This document shows, piece by piece, positions 55,847 to 64,000 of a DNA stretch of 64,000 nucleotides. Numbering within the stretch: the stretch's first letter is position 1; each line of letters opens with the position of its first letter. This stretch comes from Brevundimonas sp. (lineage in GTDB: Bacteria; Pseudomonadota; Alphaproteobacteria; Caulobacterales; Caulobacteraceae), in NCBI RefSeq assembly GCF_029945885.1, contig NZ_JAQSDK010000014.1:124001-188000 (forward strand), given 5' to 3'. Position numbers and translations under genes: made by a program. The notes under the pieces are model-generated. The model did not search any database, was not told where the DNA came from, and worked only from the letters and a program-made list of their open reading frames with translations.

Positions 55847-56209
55847 CTAGCGGCGCACCCACTGGCCGTCGGTATTGCGATACCACTGGCCGGTGGTCAT
55901 GCGGGGCAGAAGCTGGCTCTCGAACATCCGGGCCCCGGCCACCTCGGCGGTGGTGCCCGCGGCGGTGGCGCTCTCGATATAGAGCTGCTGGCGCGCCGTA
56001 TTGATGGTCTGGACCGCGACGGTCAGGTCGGGGCTGGGGGCCGGGACACGGAAGCCGAGATAGCCGTCGGCCTGTTCGCCGACGACGCCCTGGGTCTTGG
56101 CGGCGTCGACCATGGCCTTCTGGGCCGGGGTCTGGGCGATGGCAGCCCCGGCGGCGACGCCCAGGGCGGCGATGGCGGCCCCGACGACGAAGATCTTGCG
56201 CATGTTCAT
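55847..56209 (-). CDS. ydbL: YdbL-family (DUF1318) periplasmic protein
   Basis: 120 residues with a signal peptide (VVGAAIAALGVAAGAAIAQT). DUF1318: KAMVDAAKTQGVVGEQADGYLGF and IESATAAGTTAEVAGARMFE, with the GQWYRNTDGQWVRR tail. In E. coli YdbL is a periplasmic chaperone-like partner of the YnbE/YdbH bridge. It lies 13 bp after ynbE, supporting the same complex. Confidence 0.9.
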   Translation of the reverse strand: MNMRKIFVVGAAIAALGVAAGAAIAQTPAQKAMVDAAKTQGVVGEQADGYLGFRVPAPSPDLTVAVQTINTARQQLYIESATAAGTTAEVAGARMFESQLLPRMTTGQWYRNTDGQWVRR

Positions 56210-56221
56210 CTGAGCGACTCC

Positions 56222-56413
56222 CTAGAACAGGTTGGGGTTTTCGACGAGGAGGTCCTGGAGCTCCTTGTCGAGGCGGATGCGGACGTCGGCATCCAGCTTG
56301 GCGTAGATCTGGATCGGGTCGACCTGCAGCCGGATGGTCGGGGTACAGGCCGTCAGCCCGGCGGTGGCCAGGCCTCCCGCGAGTATCAGGCCGAGATGGC
56401 GCTTGGTGATCAT
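56222..56413 (-). CDS. ynbE: YnbE-family outer-membrane lipoprotein
   Basis: 63 residues; a signal with lipobox GLTAC (Cys23), then TPTIRLQVDPIQIYAKLDADV and a short helix. The family YnbE forms a multimer in the outer membrane that completes the YdbH bridge. The gene lies between ydbH and ydbL, 81 bp downstream of the ydbH stop. Small and typical in length. Confidence 0.88.
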   Translation of the reverse strand: MITKRHLGLILAGGLATAGLTACTPTIRLQVDPIQIYAKLDADVRIRLDKELQDLLVENPNLF

Positions 56414-56493
56414 GTCGTGGCGCTCCGGGTGTGCGAGGTGCGATTGCGGTGATGTAACGCGAGTCGGGGTGAATGGGTCCTGAACGGTGACGC

Positions 56494-59400
56494 TCAGGGC
56501 AGGCGTGGCCCGACCCCGCCGTTACGGGCGTGGTTCAGGTCCAGCAGGTCATTGACCAGCTGGTTGACGTTCAGGGTGGTGTCCAGGGTCAGGTCGATGG
56601 CCGTGCCCGACGGCAGGGGCAGGGTCTCCTTCAGGAAGTCGCGCCGGATCAGCTGGGACAGGGTCAGCCGGATTTCCTGCTTCTGCGGCGGGTCGTGGCG
56701 GCCCCTGATATGGAACAGCACCGACAGCCGGCCCTCGTCGAGGCTGTTGACCTCGGCCGTCAGCACGTCGAACGCCAGGTTCTCCATCGCCTGGTAGGCC
56801 AGGTCCTCGACCGTCGACGGCGGTACCGCCCCGCCGCCGCCGGCCTCCAGATCGCTCAGGGCCGAGCGCTGGATCGACAGCCGCCCCGGCCGTGCCGCGA
56901 ACAGCGAGCCGCCGGTGACCTTGATCCCGCTGGCGGGGTCGGAGACGAAGGGCAGGCGGCCGGACACGACCGCGTCCATCTGCACCCGGTCGCCGAACCC
57001 GGCCCCGGCGATGATCTCGCCCAGCTGGACCTGGTCCAGCACGATGACCCCGGTGAAGGGCAGGTTGCGGTCCAGCGGCAGGCTGAAGGGCTCGAGCCGG
57101 ATCGTCCCGCCCGCCACCACCAGCTCACCGCCCGCGACGCTGATCGTCGCCGCGTCGAGGCCGAAGGTCAGGTCGAGGTCGGTCAGGGGGGCGAAGGATT
57201 CCAGCCGGTTGGCGGTCAGCACCTGGCCGGGGGCGGTGACCAGCGGGGTCAGACTGGTGAAGGCGATGTCGCCCTTCAGCCCGGTCACCCGTCCGGCGGG
57301 GCTGGTGAAATCGATCCCGGGCACGGTCAGCAGGCCCGAGCTTGAACCCTCGCTGTCGGCGGCCCAGTCGATCCGCCCCTCGAACCGGGCCGTCCCGGTC
57401 ACCGGCGGACCCAGCAGCTCGGCCAGCGGCGTCAGCTCGGCCGGCTGCAACCCGCCCTCGGCAAAGACCAGGTCGGGGGTGGTGATGTCGATGCCGCCGG
57501 TCCCGCTGCGTCCGTCATGGGCCAGCACCAGCCGCCCGAGACGATGCCCGCCACGCTCGAGGTCGAAGGTACCGCGCCAATTCTGGTCCTCCAGCCGCGC
57601 CGCGCCCGAGGCGTCGACCGGATAGAAACGCACCGGGCTGGCGGTGTCGGCGACCCGCGCCGCGTCGATCCGGGTGTCGAGGCCGATCCCGGCCGGTCCT
57701 CCGGTCGCGCTCAGGGCCCCGGCGACGTCGGCGAAACGCATGGCCAGGAAGGGGGCTTCGGCGCTCACCCCGCGCAGCGCGCCCCCGGCCTGCCAGCGGC
57801 CGTCGGCCACGGTGACCAGCGGCCGTCCGTCAGGGCAGAGGTCGCCGGTGATTCCGGTGACGTCATTGTCGCCCAGCTCCAGCCGCGCCACCGTCGTCGC
57901 GACGCAGCCGGTGGAACTGTAGGTCAGTGTGCCCCGGTTCGAGGCCAGCACGCCCCGGGTCTGCAGGGTCAGGCCGCGCGCCAGGTCGAAGTCCAGGGCC
58001 GCGCGCCCGTCCAGCTCGGCGCGGAAGCCACCGGGCGTCAGTCCCCAGGCCGGAATCGCGAACTCCGCCTCGGGCAGGCCCGGTCCGCGCGTCGCCGTCA
58101 GGTTCAGCGACCCGCCGCCCGCCTGTCCGCTGGGGGCGGCAAAGACCGGTCCGGCCGCCGGGGTCAGGGTCAGCACCCCGCCGCTGGCCGGGACCAGCCG
58201 CACAGGCCGGTCCATCACCACCCGCACCCCGGGCTCGCCGGCCGACAGGGTCAGGCCCGGCGCGCTCAGCGAAAAGTCGCCGAGGGCCTGTTTCATCGCC
58301 GCCAGATCCGGCAGGTCGTCGGCCCTGACCGTCCCGAACAGGGGCCAGGCCCCGTGGGCCGCCTGCAGCGATCCCGTCGCATCCAGCCGCAGCCCGGCGT
58401 CAAAGATCAGATCCAGATCCAGCGCTCCGGCCACATCCTTCAGGCTCAGGTCGCTCCACACCAGTTGCCGCGCCGTCAGTCGCACGGGCCCGCTGGCCTC
58501 GACCGCCGCGCCCCGGCCGCCGACGGTGAAGCGTGATCCGCCCAGGTCCAGGCCGGTGCCGTCCACCCCCGCGCCGCGCGCCCGGGCGGCGCGCAGGTTC
58601 GCGGCACCGTCGAGACGCCAGGCCAGGCCGCGATCATTATGATCGACCTCGGTGCGGGCTTCCGTCAGGCCAAGCCGCACGGTCCGAAGGTCGAGGTCCT
58701 GACCCTCGATCCGGTCGGCCGTCAGGCCGAGGTCGCTCTGGCCCGCGACCTTGACGGCATTGGTCCAGCCCTCGACCTGTCCGGCGAAGTCCAGGCTGGC
58801 CACGGCCGCCCCGGCCTCAATGCCGTTGCCCCCGATCCGGTCACCCGTCAGCCGGGCGTTCAGCATCGCCCGGCCGGTCATCTGTCTGGCCTTGCTGTCC
58901 GGATAGGGCAGGTCCCCGGTCGCGGTCAGCCGCAGACCGCGCCCGCTCCAGCCCTGCAGATCCGCCTGGTCCGCGGTTGCGGCCAGTCGTAGCGCCATCC
59001 GGTCACCGGTGGTGATCAGGCTCAGGGTCCCGCCCAGTCCCCGGGCCAGATCGCCGTCCCGGCCCAGCGGCTGGGCCGGCAGCACGGCCGTCAGCTGCAT
59101 CAGCCGGCCGTCCTCGACACGGGCGTCGGCGCGCAGCGCGACGGGCCCCTGGTCGGTGGTCAGCCGGACCTGTCCACCCTCGACGAGGATGCGGGGCCCG
59201 GGGGTCACGTCGCTGGGCGGCCGGGCCATCAGACGGGTGATCATCGGATCCAGCGATCCGAACGACAATTTGCCGTCGTGCCAGCCGGCCCGGATGACCG
59301 GCCGCACCAGACGGATGCGATCCGGGGTCAGGCCGGCACCGCCGGACGACCAGGGCAGGGTGATGCCATAGTCGACCTCGACCCGGTCCACCACCAGATC

Positions 59401-59658
59401 GGGGGCCTCGGCCGGCCCCAGTCGCACCCGCGCGACGATGCCGTCCAGGGTGACGCGGTCGACCGTGACATCGGCCTCGACCCCCTGGCTCTCGAGCCAG
59501 CCGACCAGGACCTCGCGGGTTACCGACCGGCGGTTGAGATAGAGGGCGGCCAGCAGGATCAGAAGGCCGGCGACCAGCCCCACGGCGACGCGGCGACCGC
59601 GTCCCGTCTGCGCCCGTCGGGCGGTCGGGCGGGGGGCGTCACTCACCGGTTGATCCAT
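56494..59658 (-). CDS. ydbH: YdbH-type AsmA-like intermembrane lipid transport protein
   Basis: 1054 residues. One N-terminal transmembrane helix (about 25-43) then a long, repeating beta-strand periplasmic part, as in AsmA/TamB/YhdP-like bridges with a hydrophobic groove for phospholipids. The genomic order ydbH-ynbE-ydbL is that of the YdbH system described in E. coli. The repetitive low-complexity stretches (LDLDLIF, VRLTARQLVW) and the C-terminal region with the conserved FHIRGRHDPPQKQEIRLTLS (about 1000) support the YdbH name. It probably moves lipids to the outer membrane. The first gene of the operon. Confidence 0.9.
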   Translation of the reverse strand: MDQPVSDAPRPTARRAQTGRGRRVAVGLVAGLLILLAALYLNRRSVTREVLVGWLESQGVEADVTVDRVTLDGIVARVRLGPAEAPDLVVDRVEVDYGITLPWSSGGAGLTPDRIRLVRPVIRAGWHDGKLSFGSLDPMITRLMARPPSDVTPGPRILVEGGQVRLTTDQGPVALRADARVEDGRLMQLTAVLPAQPLGRDGDLARGLGGTLSLITTGDRMALRLAATADQADLQGWSGRGLRLTATGDLPYPDSKARQMTGRAMLNARLTGDRIGGNGIEAGAAVASLDFAGQVEGWTNAVKVAGQSDLGLTADRIEGQDLDLRTVRLGLTEARTEVDHNDRGLAWRLDGAANLRAARARGAGVDGTGLDLGGSRFTVGGRGAAVEASGPVRLTARQLVWSDLSLKDVAGALDLDLIFDAGLRLDATGSLQAAHGAWPLFGTVRADDLPDLAAMKQALGDFSLSAPGLTLSAGEPGVRVVMDRPVRLVPASGGVLTLTPAAGPVFAAPSGQAGGGSLNLTATRGPGLPEAEFAIPAWGLTPGGFRAELDGRAALDFDLARGLTLQTRGVLASNRGTLTYSSTGCVATTVARLELGDNDVTGITGDLCPDGRPLVTVADGRWQAGGALRGVSAEAPFLAMRFADVAGALSATGGPAGIGLDTRIDAARVADTASPVRFYPVDASGAARLEDQNWRGTFDLERGGHRLGRLVLAHDGRSGTGGIDITTPDLVFAEGGLQPAELTPLAELLGPPVTGTARFEGRIDWAADSEGSSSGLLTVPGIDFTSPAGRVTGLKGDIAFTSLTPLVTAPGQVLTANRLESFAPLTDLDLTFGLDAATISVAGGELVVAGGTIRLEPFSLPLDRNLPFTGVIVLDQVQLGEIIAGAGFGDRVQMDAVVSGRLPFVSDPASGIKVTGGSLFAARPGRLSIQRSALSDLEAGGGGAVPPSTVEDLAYQAMENLAFDVLTAEVNSLDEGRLSVLFHIRGRHDPPQKQEIRLTLSQLIRRDFLKETLPLPSGTAIDLTLDTTLNVNQLVNDLLDLNHARNGGVGPRLP

Positions 59659-60040
59659 CGGAGTCCTGAAGTGGGACGGTGGCGGAACAGATGAGCATTC
59701 CTGCCATAGACAGCATCACTAACGTTGCTGATTGAACACTGTAGCGTTGCACTTCAGACACTTTCAGTTCGGCTGCGGTAACGGGACGGGCGGATGAGTC
59801 GTTGGAGGCGCGATTTTTACCCTAACGCCGTGAATAGACTGTTCGCTCCCGGCGGGGGACGCCATGTTGGTGCCTGTAATACCGCTGAAACGGACAGCGG
59901 TTAATCATTTGTAACCCTGATGCTTCCCATGATGGATTTGACGGGTTATATCGCTCGCTTCGCGACCCATGGGGCTCCTGGGCGCGATCCTTGCTTGAAG
60001 TGACTTGGCGCCGTGTGGCGTCGTAGTATGTCGGGGACCG
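59659..60040. other. intergenic region between ydbH and the M23 peptidase gene
   Basis: 382 bp, lower in GC than its neighbours. It contains the two divergent promoters. A perfect hairpin, ACCGCTG (59881-59887) with CAGCGGT (59895-59901), is visible. Near 59902 the partial CtrA-like pattern TTAATCATTTGTAAC is weak. No gene of reasonable quality was found. Confidence 0.6.
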
Positions 60041-61396
60041 ATGGCTCAGTTCGACCCACGTCGCCAGCCGATGCGTATCGCACCGCACGCCCTCACGGCG
60101 GTGGCCGCGATCTCGGTGGCGCTGCTCGCTGGACGGGTTTACCAACCCGCTCATGCGGTAGAGGCTCCGTCTCTGACCCAGCAAGAATTTTCCGTGCTTG
60201 AGGCCCAGGCCTTTGCGACGGCCGGCATGCCCGAGGGGCTGACGGCCCCGGAGGCCATCCCCGTCCAGATCCGCCGCGGCGAGACGTTCGAACAGGCTGT
60301 CCGCCGCACCGGCATCGGTGCCGAGGAGGCCAGTGCCGTCGCCGCGACCATCGCCAGTGCCTTTGATCTCAAGGATCTTCGCGCCGGCCTCCGTTTCGAA
60401 ACCGCCATCTCACAGCCCCGCGCCGGTCGCGGCGACGCCCGTCTGATCGGCCTGACCATGCGTACGGGTCCGGCCAGCCAGCTCACCGTGTCACGCAGCT
60501 TCGACGGCGCGCTGCGCCTGCGCGCGCTCGACGAGAAGGTGACCGACGAAACCGTGGTCCTGCACGGCGAGGTCCGCGGATCCCTGTCGTCCTCTGCCCA
60601 GCGGGCCGGGGCCCCGGCTGCGGTCCGGCGTCGCGCGATCCAGCTGTTCGCCCACAAATTCGATCTGGACCGCGATGTCCGCGCCAGTGACGACTATACC
60701 TTCGTCTTCCCCCGCTCGGTGACCGAGAACGGCCGCACGGTCAGCTCCGGCGACCTGCTCTATGCCGAGCTGAAGGGCGTGGTCTTCTACCGCTTCAAGG
60801 TTCCGGGCGAACGTGAGGCCCAGTATTTCGACGCCACCGGCAAGAATATGCGCTCGACCATGATGCGCACGCCGCTGGACCGGGGCTTCCGCATCTCCTC
60901 GACCTTCGGCTTCCGTCGTCATCCGATCGCCGGCTATCGCAAGATGCACCAGGGGATGGATTTCGCCGCCGGCACCGGCACCCCGGTCATCGCCCCCGCC
61001 GACGGCGTGGTGGTCGAGGCCCGGCGCTGGGGCGGCTACGGCAACTGGCTGCGGATCCGCCACGCCAACGGACTGGAAAGCGGCTACGGCCACCTGTCGC
61101 GTTACGGTTCGGGCATCCGGGCCGGCCAGCGCGTCCGCCAGGGCCAGGTCGTCGCCTATGTCGGCTCGACCGGGGCCTCCACCGGACCGCACCTGCATTA
61201 CGAGATCTGGCGCAACGGCCAGCGGATCAACCCCGCCGGCATCCGCACCTCCGAGGGCACGATCCTGTCAGGGTCTGACCTGGCCGCCTTCCGCGCCGAA
61301 AAGGCCCGGATCGATCGCATCATCGCCGCCGGCGGTGAGCGCAAGCCGGCGGTGCTGGAAGCCTCGGTCGAAGGTCTGCGTCCCGCCCGCGCCTAG
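60041..61396 (+). CDS. M23 (LytM-type) metallopeptidase
   Basis: 451 residues from ATG 60041. An N-terminal signal/anchor (residues about 11-35), then a middle domain, and a LytM domain at about 290-400. Catalytic metal motifs: HPIAGYRKMHQGMDFAAG (first H and D, near 306), and GPHLHYEIW (second and third H, near 385). It cuts peptidoglycan cross-links, or serves as a regulator of amidases if degenerate; here the ligands are intact. It faces away from the ydbH operon. Confidence 0.92.
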   Translation: MAQFDPRRQPMRIAPHALTAVAAISVALLAGRVYQPAHAVEAPSLTQQEFSVLEAQAFATAGMPEGLTAPEAIPVQIRRGETFEQAVRRTGIGAEEASAVAATIASAFDLKDLRAGLRFETAISQPRAGRGDARLIGLTMRTGPASQLTVSRSFDGALRLRALDEKVTDETVVLHGEVRGSLSSSAQRAGAPAAVRRRAIQLFAHKFDLDRDVRASDDYTFVFPRSVTENGRTVSSGDLLYAELKGVVFYRFKVPGEREAQYFDATGKNMRSTMMRTPLDRGFRISSTFGFRRHPIAGYRKMHQGMDFAAGTGTPVIAPADGVVVEARRWGGYGNWLRIRHANGLESGYGHLSRYGSGIRAGQRVRQGQVVAYVGSTGASTGPHLHYEIWRNGQRINPAGIRTSEGTILSGSDLAAFRAEKARIDRIIAAGGERKPAVLEASVEGLRPARA

Positions 61397-61415
61397 GGCC
61401 CGCACTCCCGCCCCT

Positions 61416-62186
61416 TCAGCGAATCGACCCGGCCTGGCCGCGCGTCCGCATGGCCTCGACCGCCGCGATCAGCCGCTCGAGGTCCGCCGGACCGGACAGC
61501 CGATGATCGCCGCCCTCGATCAGATCCAGCCGTACATCCCCCCCGGTCAGCTGTTCCGTCAGGGCCAGGGCGTGTCGCCACGGCACAACAGCATCGGCCC
61601 GTCCCTGCAGGATGTGAACCGGGGTGGCGAGGGTGATCGCCCCGTCCAGCAACAGCCAGGTCCGGGCCTCCTCGAACATCGCCCGCGTCAGGACATAGGG
61701 ACCCGGTCCCTCCTCGACGATCACCGTCTCGCCGTCGCGCAGGATGGCCTGCCGCTCGTGGTCGGCCAGGCCGGGCCACATCAGCCGTTCGGTAAAGTCC
61801 TGGGCCGGATTGACCAGCACCAGTCCGGCCATCCGCTCCGGCCGGGCCAGGGCCAGCAGCAGGGCGATCCAGCCGCCCATCGACGATCCGACCGGGATGA
61901 CCGGCCCGTCGAGACTGTCGATCAGGGCCACCGCGTCCTCGCGCCAGCGCCCGATCGTCGCCTGCCGCCAGTCCCCCGACGACCGACCGTGGGCGAAATG
62001 ATCGTAGCGCACGAAGGTCCAGCCGCGCTCGCGGGCCGCCGCTTCCAGCACCAGGGCCTTGGTCCCTTCCATGTCCGATCGGAAGCCACCGATCCAGACG
62101 ACGGTGGGGGCCGTCCCCACGGTGGCGCGAAAGGCCAGTCGCTCGCCGTCGGGGCGCGTCAGATAGCGGATCGTGTCGTCATTCAT
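61416..62186 (-). CDS. alpha/beta hydrolase (ABHD10-like esterase)
   Basis: 256 residues. Nucleophile elbow VGSSMGGWIALLLAL (Ser near 98), oxyanion-hole loop VVWIGGFRSDMEGTKA (about 29-44), Asp likely in LQGRADAVVPW (near 205) and His in EGGDHRLSG (near 233). The WIGGF.SDM motif is that of acyl-glucuronide and palmitoyl-cysteine esterase-like (ABHD10) proteins. Convergent with the M23 gene and with 20 bp to spare. Confidence 0.9.
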   Translation of the reverse strand: MNDDTIRYLTRPDGERLAFRATVGTAPTVVWIGGFRSDMEGTKALVLEAAARERGWTFVRYDHFAHGRSSGDWRQATIGRWREDAVALIDSLDGPVIPVGSSMGGWIALLLALARPERMAGLVLVNPAQDFTERLMWPGLADHERQAILRDGETVIVEEGPGPYVLTRAMFEEARTWLLLDGAITLATPVHILQGRADAVVPWRHALALTEQLTGGDVRLDLIEGGDHRLSGPADLERLIAAVEAMRTRGQAGSIR

Positions 62187-62251
62187 GGCCGTTCCTCTCG
62201 CCCAATCGTTCCCGGCCTGATAGCGAACCCTGACCGATGAAGCGAAGGCGA

Positions 62252-63235
62252 ATGCACGTGCCCGACTCCAGGAACGCCCCGAAGGTGCTGTTCGTCACCT
62301 CCAACCGCATCGGCGACTGCGTGATCTCCTCGGGCATCATTCGCGAGATCGGACGGCAATTGCCGGGGGCGGCGATCACCGTCGCCTGCGGCCGTCCGCC
62401 GGCCCCGCTGTTCCGCTCGGCCCCGGGCGTCGAGCGGGTCATCATTCTCGACAAGAAGAAGGCGGCCGGCCACTGGCTTGACCTGTGGAAACAGGTCGTC
62501 GGCACGCGCTGGGACCTGGTCATCGACATTCGCGGCTCGGCGCTCAGCTATCTGATCCCGGCCCGGCGACGCGTGGTCTACAACCGCCGCTGGGAAACCG
62601 GGGTGCGCAAGGTCGAGATGGTATCGCGCCTGATGGGGGCGTCCGGGACGATGGAGCCCGAGATCTTCCTCGACGCGCAGTCCGACGCAGACCGCCGGGC
62701 GGTGCTCGCGCCGCAACTCGCCGCCGGCAGCGGCCCCGGTCCGATCCTTGCCCTCGCCCCGATCGCCCATCAGCCGGGCAAGAGCTGGCCCGCCGACCGC
62801 TGGGGCGAGCTGGTGGAACGGCTGAAGGCGGACTCCCGGTTCGACGGCTGGCGCTTCATGGCCGTCGGCGGACCCGGTGACCGGCCTCCGGCCACCCCGG
62901 CCCTCGAGGCGGCCGGTCCGCGTGGCATCGACTTCATCGGCAAGGGCGACATCCTGGCCTCGGCCGATGCCATCGCCGCCGCCGACCTGTTCGTCGGCAA
63001 TGATTCCGGCCTGATGCACGTCGCCGCCGCCCTGGGCCGGCCGACCCTGGGCCTGTTCGGGCCCACCGAATGGTGGCTGTACGGGCCGTGGGGCACGACC
63101 ACCCGCACCGTCGCCTCCAATGAGAGACGCGGGGCCTTCGCGCCGATCGAGGCCCTGTCCGTCGATCAGGTGTTTGCGGCCGTCCTGGCCCTGCATGCGG
63201 ACTTCATCGCATCGCCGTCACCGGCTGCGCCTTGA
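62252..63235 (+). CDS. glycosyltransferase family 9 (heptosyltransferase-type)
   Basis: Residues KVLFVTSNRIGDCVISSGII at the start and a later block, ADLFVGNDSGLMHVAAALG and PTLGLFGPTEWWLYGPWG (about 250-285), are those of ADP-heptose:LPS heptosyltransferases. The protein has 327 residues here. Three starts are possible: 62237 (no ribosome site), 62252, and GTG 62258, which has GAAGG 9 bases ahead; the exact start is uncertain. It may add sugar to the LPS core. It stands 111 bp before infC. Confidence 0.87.
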   Translation: MHVPDSRNAPKVLFVTSNRIGDCVISSGIIREIGRQLPGAAITVACGRPPAPLFRSAPGVERVIILDKKKAAGHWLDLWKQVVGTRWDLVIDIRGSALSYLIPARRRVVYNRRWETGVRKVEMVSRLMGASGTMEPEIFLDAQSDADRRAVLAPQLAAGSGPGPILALAPIAHQPGKSWPADRWGELVERLKADSRFDGWRFMAVGGPGDRPPATPALEAAGPRGIDFIGKGDILASADAIAAADLFVGNDSGLMHVAAALGRPTLGLFGPTEWWLYGPWGTTTRTVASNERRGAFAPIEALSVDQVFAAVLALHADFIASPSPAAP

Positions 63236-63346
63236 AGTCAGGCCCTTTCGCGGGCATATAGCGAACCTTGGAGAACGCGATCGTCGATCGTGCGTTTTCT
63301 CCTGCAAGTCCATCTACCCTTCCGACCACACAAGGAAACGACGCCC

Positions 63347-63880
63347 ATTCGCCGTCCGATGAACCAGCCGCCCGTCAAGGACGGGCCGCCCATGAACCAA
63401 GACATCCGCGCGCCGCGCGTTCTGCTGATTGATCAGAACGGTGAGAAGCAGGGCGTCATGCCCACGTCGGCCGCGCTTGAGGCCGCCGAGGAGGCGGGTA
63501 TGGATCTGGTTCAGATCGTGTCCACGTCCGAGCCGCCGGTCTGCAAGATTCTCGACTACGGCAAATTCCGTTTCCAGGAACAGAAGAAGAAGGCCGAGGC
63601 GCGCAAGCGTCAGAAGGTCGTCGAGCTGAAAGAGATCAAGCTCCGCCCGAACATCGACGTGCACGACTACGAGGTGAAGACCAAGGCGATGCACCGCTTC
63701 TTCGACGAGGGTGACAAGGTCAAGGTGACCCTGCGTTTCCGCGGCCGTGAAATGGCCCACCCGGAACTGGGCATGAAACTGCTCAACAAGGTCCAGGCCG
63801 ATTTCGACGAAATCGCCAAGGTCGAATATGCGCCCCGCATGGAAGGCCGCCAGATGATCATGATCCTGGCCCCACGCTGA
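63347..63880 (+). CDS. infC: translation initiation factor IF-3, likely ATT start
   Basis: 177 residues from ATT 63347. The family is clear: [53 protein letters not shown] and the [22 protein letters not shown] end. AAGGA lies at 63332-63336, ten bases before ATT, whereas the first ATG (63359) has no ribosome site. The ATT start is what other IF-3 genes use to let IF-3 limit its own translation. An upstream in-frame GTG at 63290 would give a longer, atypical N-terminus. A terminator follows. Confidence 0.93.
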   Translation: MRRPMNQPPVKDGPPMNQDIRAPRVLLIDQNGEKQGVMPTSAALEAAEEAGMDLVQIVSTSEPPVCKILDYGKFRFQEQKKKAEARKRQKVVELKEIKLRPNIDVHDYEVKTKAMHRFFDEGDKVKVTLRFRGREMAHPELGMKLLNKVQADFDEIAKVEYAPRMEGRQMIMILAPR

Positions 63881-63902
63881 CGGAATAGACCCCGATAAAG
63901 AC

Positions 63903-63934
63903 AAACGCCCCGGCCCTGCGGCCGGGGCGTTTTT
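63903..63934 (+). terminator. rho-independent terminator of infC
   Basis: Stem AAACGCCCCGGCC (63903-63915) with its complement (63920-63932) over loop CTGC, then T's to 63934. Intrinsic terminator; nothing but intergenic DNA follows up to the end of the window. Confidence 0.93.
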
Positions 63935-64000
63935 CGTTTCCGAACTCCGTTCGGCGAGCGTCCGGGGTTATTTTATGGCAAAATCGCGTCCCGGTAGCGC

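Noticed and set aside
59902-59917. Possible CtrA-binding site before the M23 peptidase
   Set aside because: TTAA-N7-TTAA is not matched in the second half.

Overview
The window is high-GC bacterial DNA from an alphaproteobacterium, most probably the order Caulobacterales (Brevundimonas or a close relative). This rests on the CC0125/CC1285-type lipoprotein, FixL/FixJ-like regulators, an FnrN-like regulator with its Cys cluster, a long PutA without the DNA-binding domain, and dense genes with many ATGA, TAATG and GTGA stop/start overlaps. The genus is inferred. There is no phage, integrase, intact insertion sequence or CRISPR array, so this looks like ordinary chromosome with one specialised island and one decayed locus.

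Layout. 1-17.4 kb is mainly core metabolism: an ABC ATPase end, bioB, ahcY with a near-certain operator palindrome, an adenosyltransferase, etfBA, a pair of amidohydrolase-like proteins, arfB, ubiE-ubiB, phhB, an SDR, a DUF885-like lipoprotein and tRNA-Arg(CCG). 17.5-19.5 kb holds a lipoprotein gene preceded by a very small gene that carries a 19-bp perfect inverted repeat, an AT-rich promoter with an FNR/FixK-like box, and a multiply frameshifted outer-membrane beta-barrel pseudogene.

19.6-37.9 kb reads as an oxygen-limitation island. It has a FixL-like kinase (membrane sensor, no PAS domain seen) and a FixJ-like regulator, a CoA-transferase/quinone reductase/universal stress protein operon, a c-type cytochrome lipoprotein, a 40-residue membrane protein, an FNR-type regulator, cydDC and cydABX for cytochrome bd oxidase, a second universal stress protein followed by LysE, beta-CASP nuclease and LOG-family genes in one coupled operon, and a DUF883-type protein. 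Six sites fitting TTGAT-N4-ATCAA (three exact or one-off, the others with GTCAA) lie in front of these units, including the lipoprotein gene at 18 kb. The FNR-like protein encoded inside the island has the ExxSR recognition helix expected for such sites, so the island is probably one regulon.

37.9-64 kb returns to housekeeping: putA, a thioesterase, def-fmt-truA, a ThDP enzyme, a second DUF885 lipoprotein, trmD-rplS with a strong terminator, kynA, corA, a CHAP-domain protein, an acyltransferase, a solitary cytosine-5 DNA methyltransferase, a ydbH-ynbE-ydbL-type operon for intermembrane lipid transport, an M23 peptidase, an alpha/beta hydrolase, a family 9 glycosyltransferase, and infC, which probably starts at ATT.
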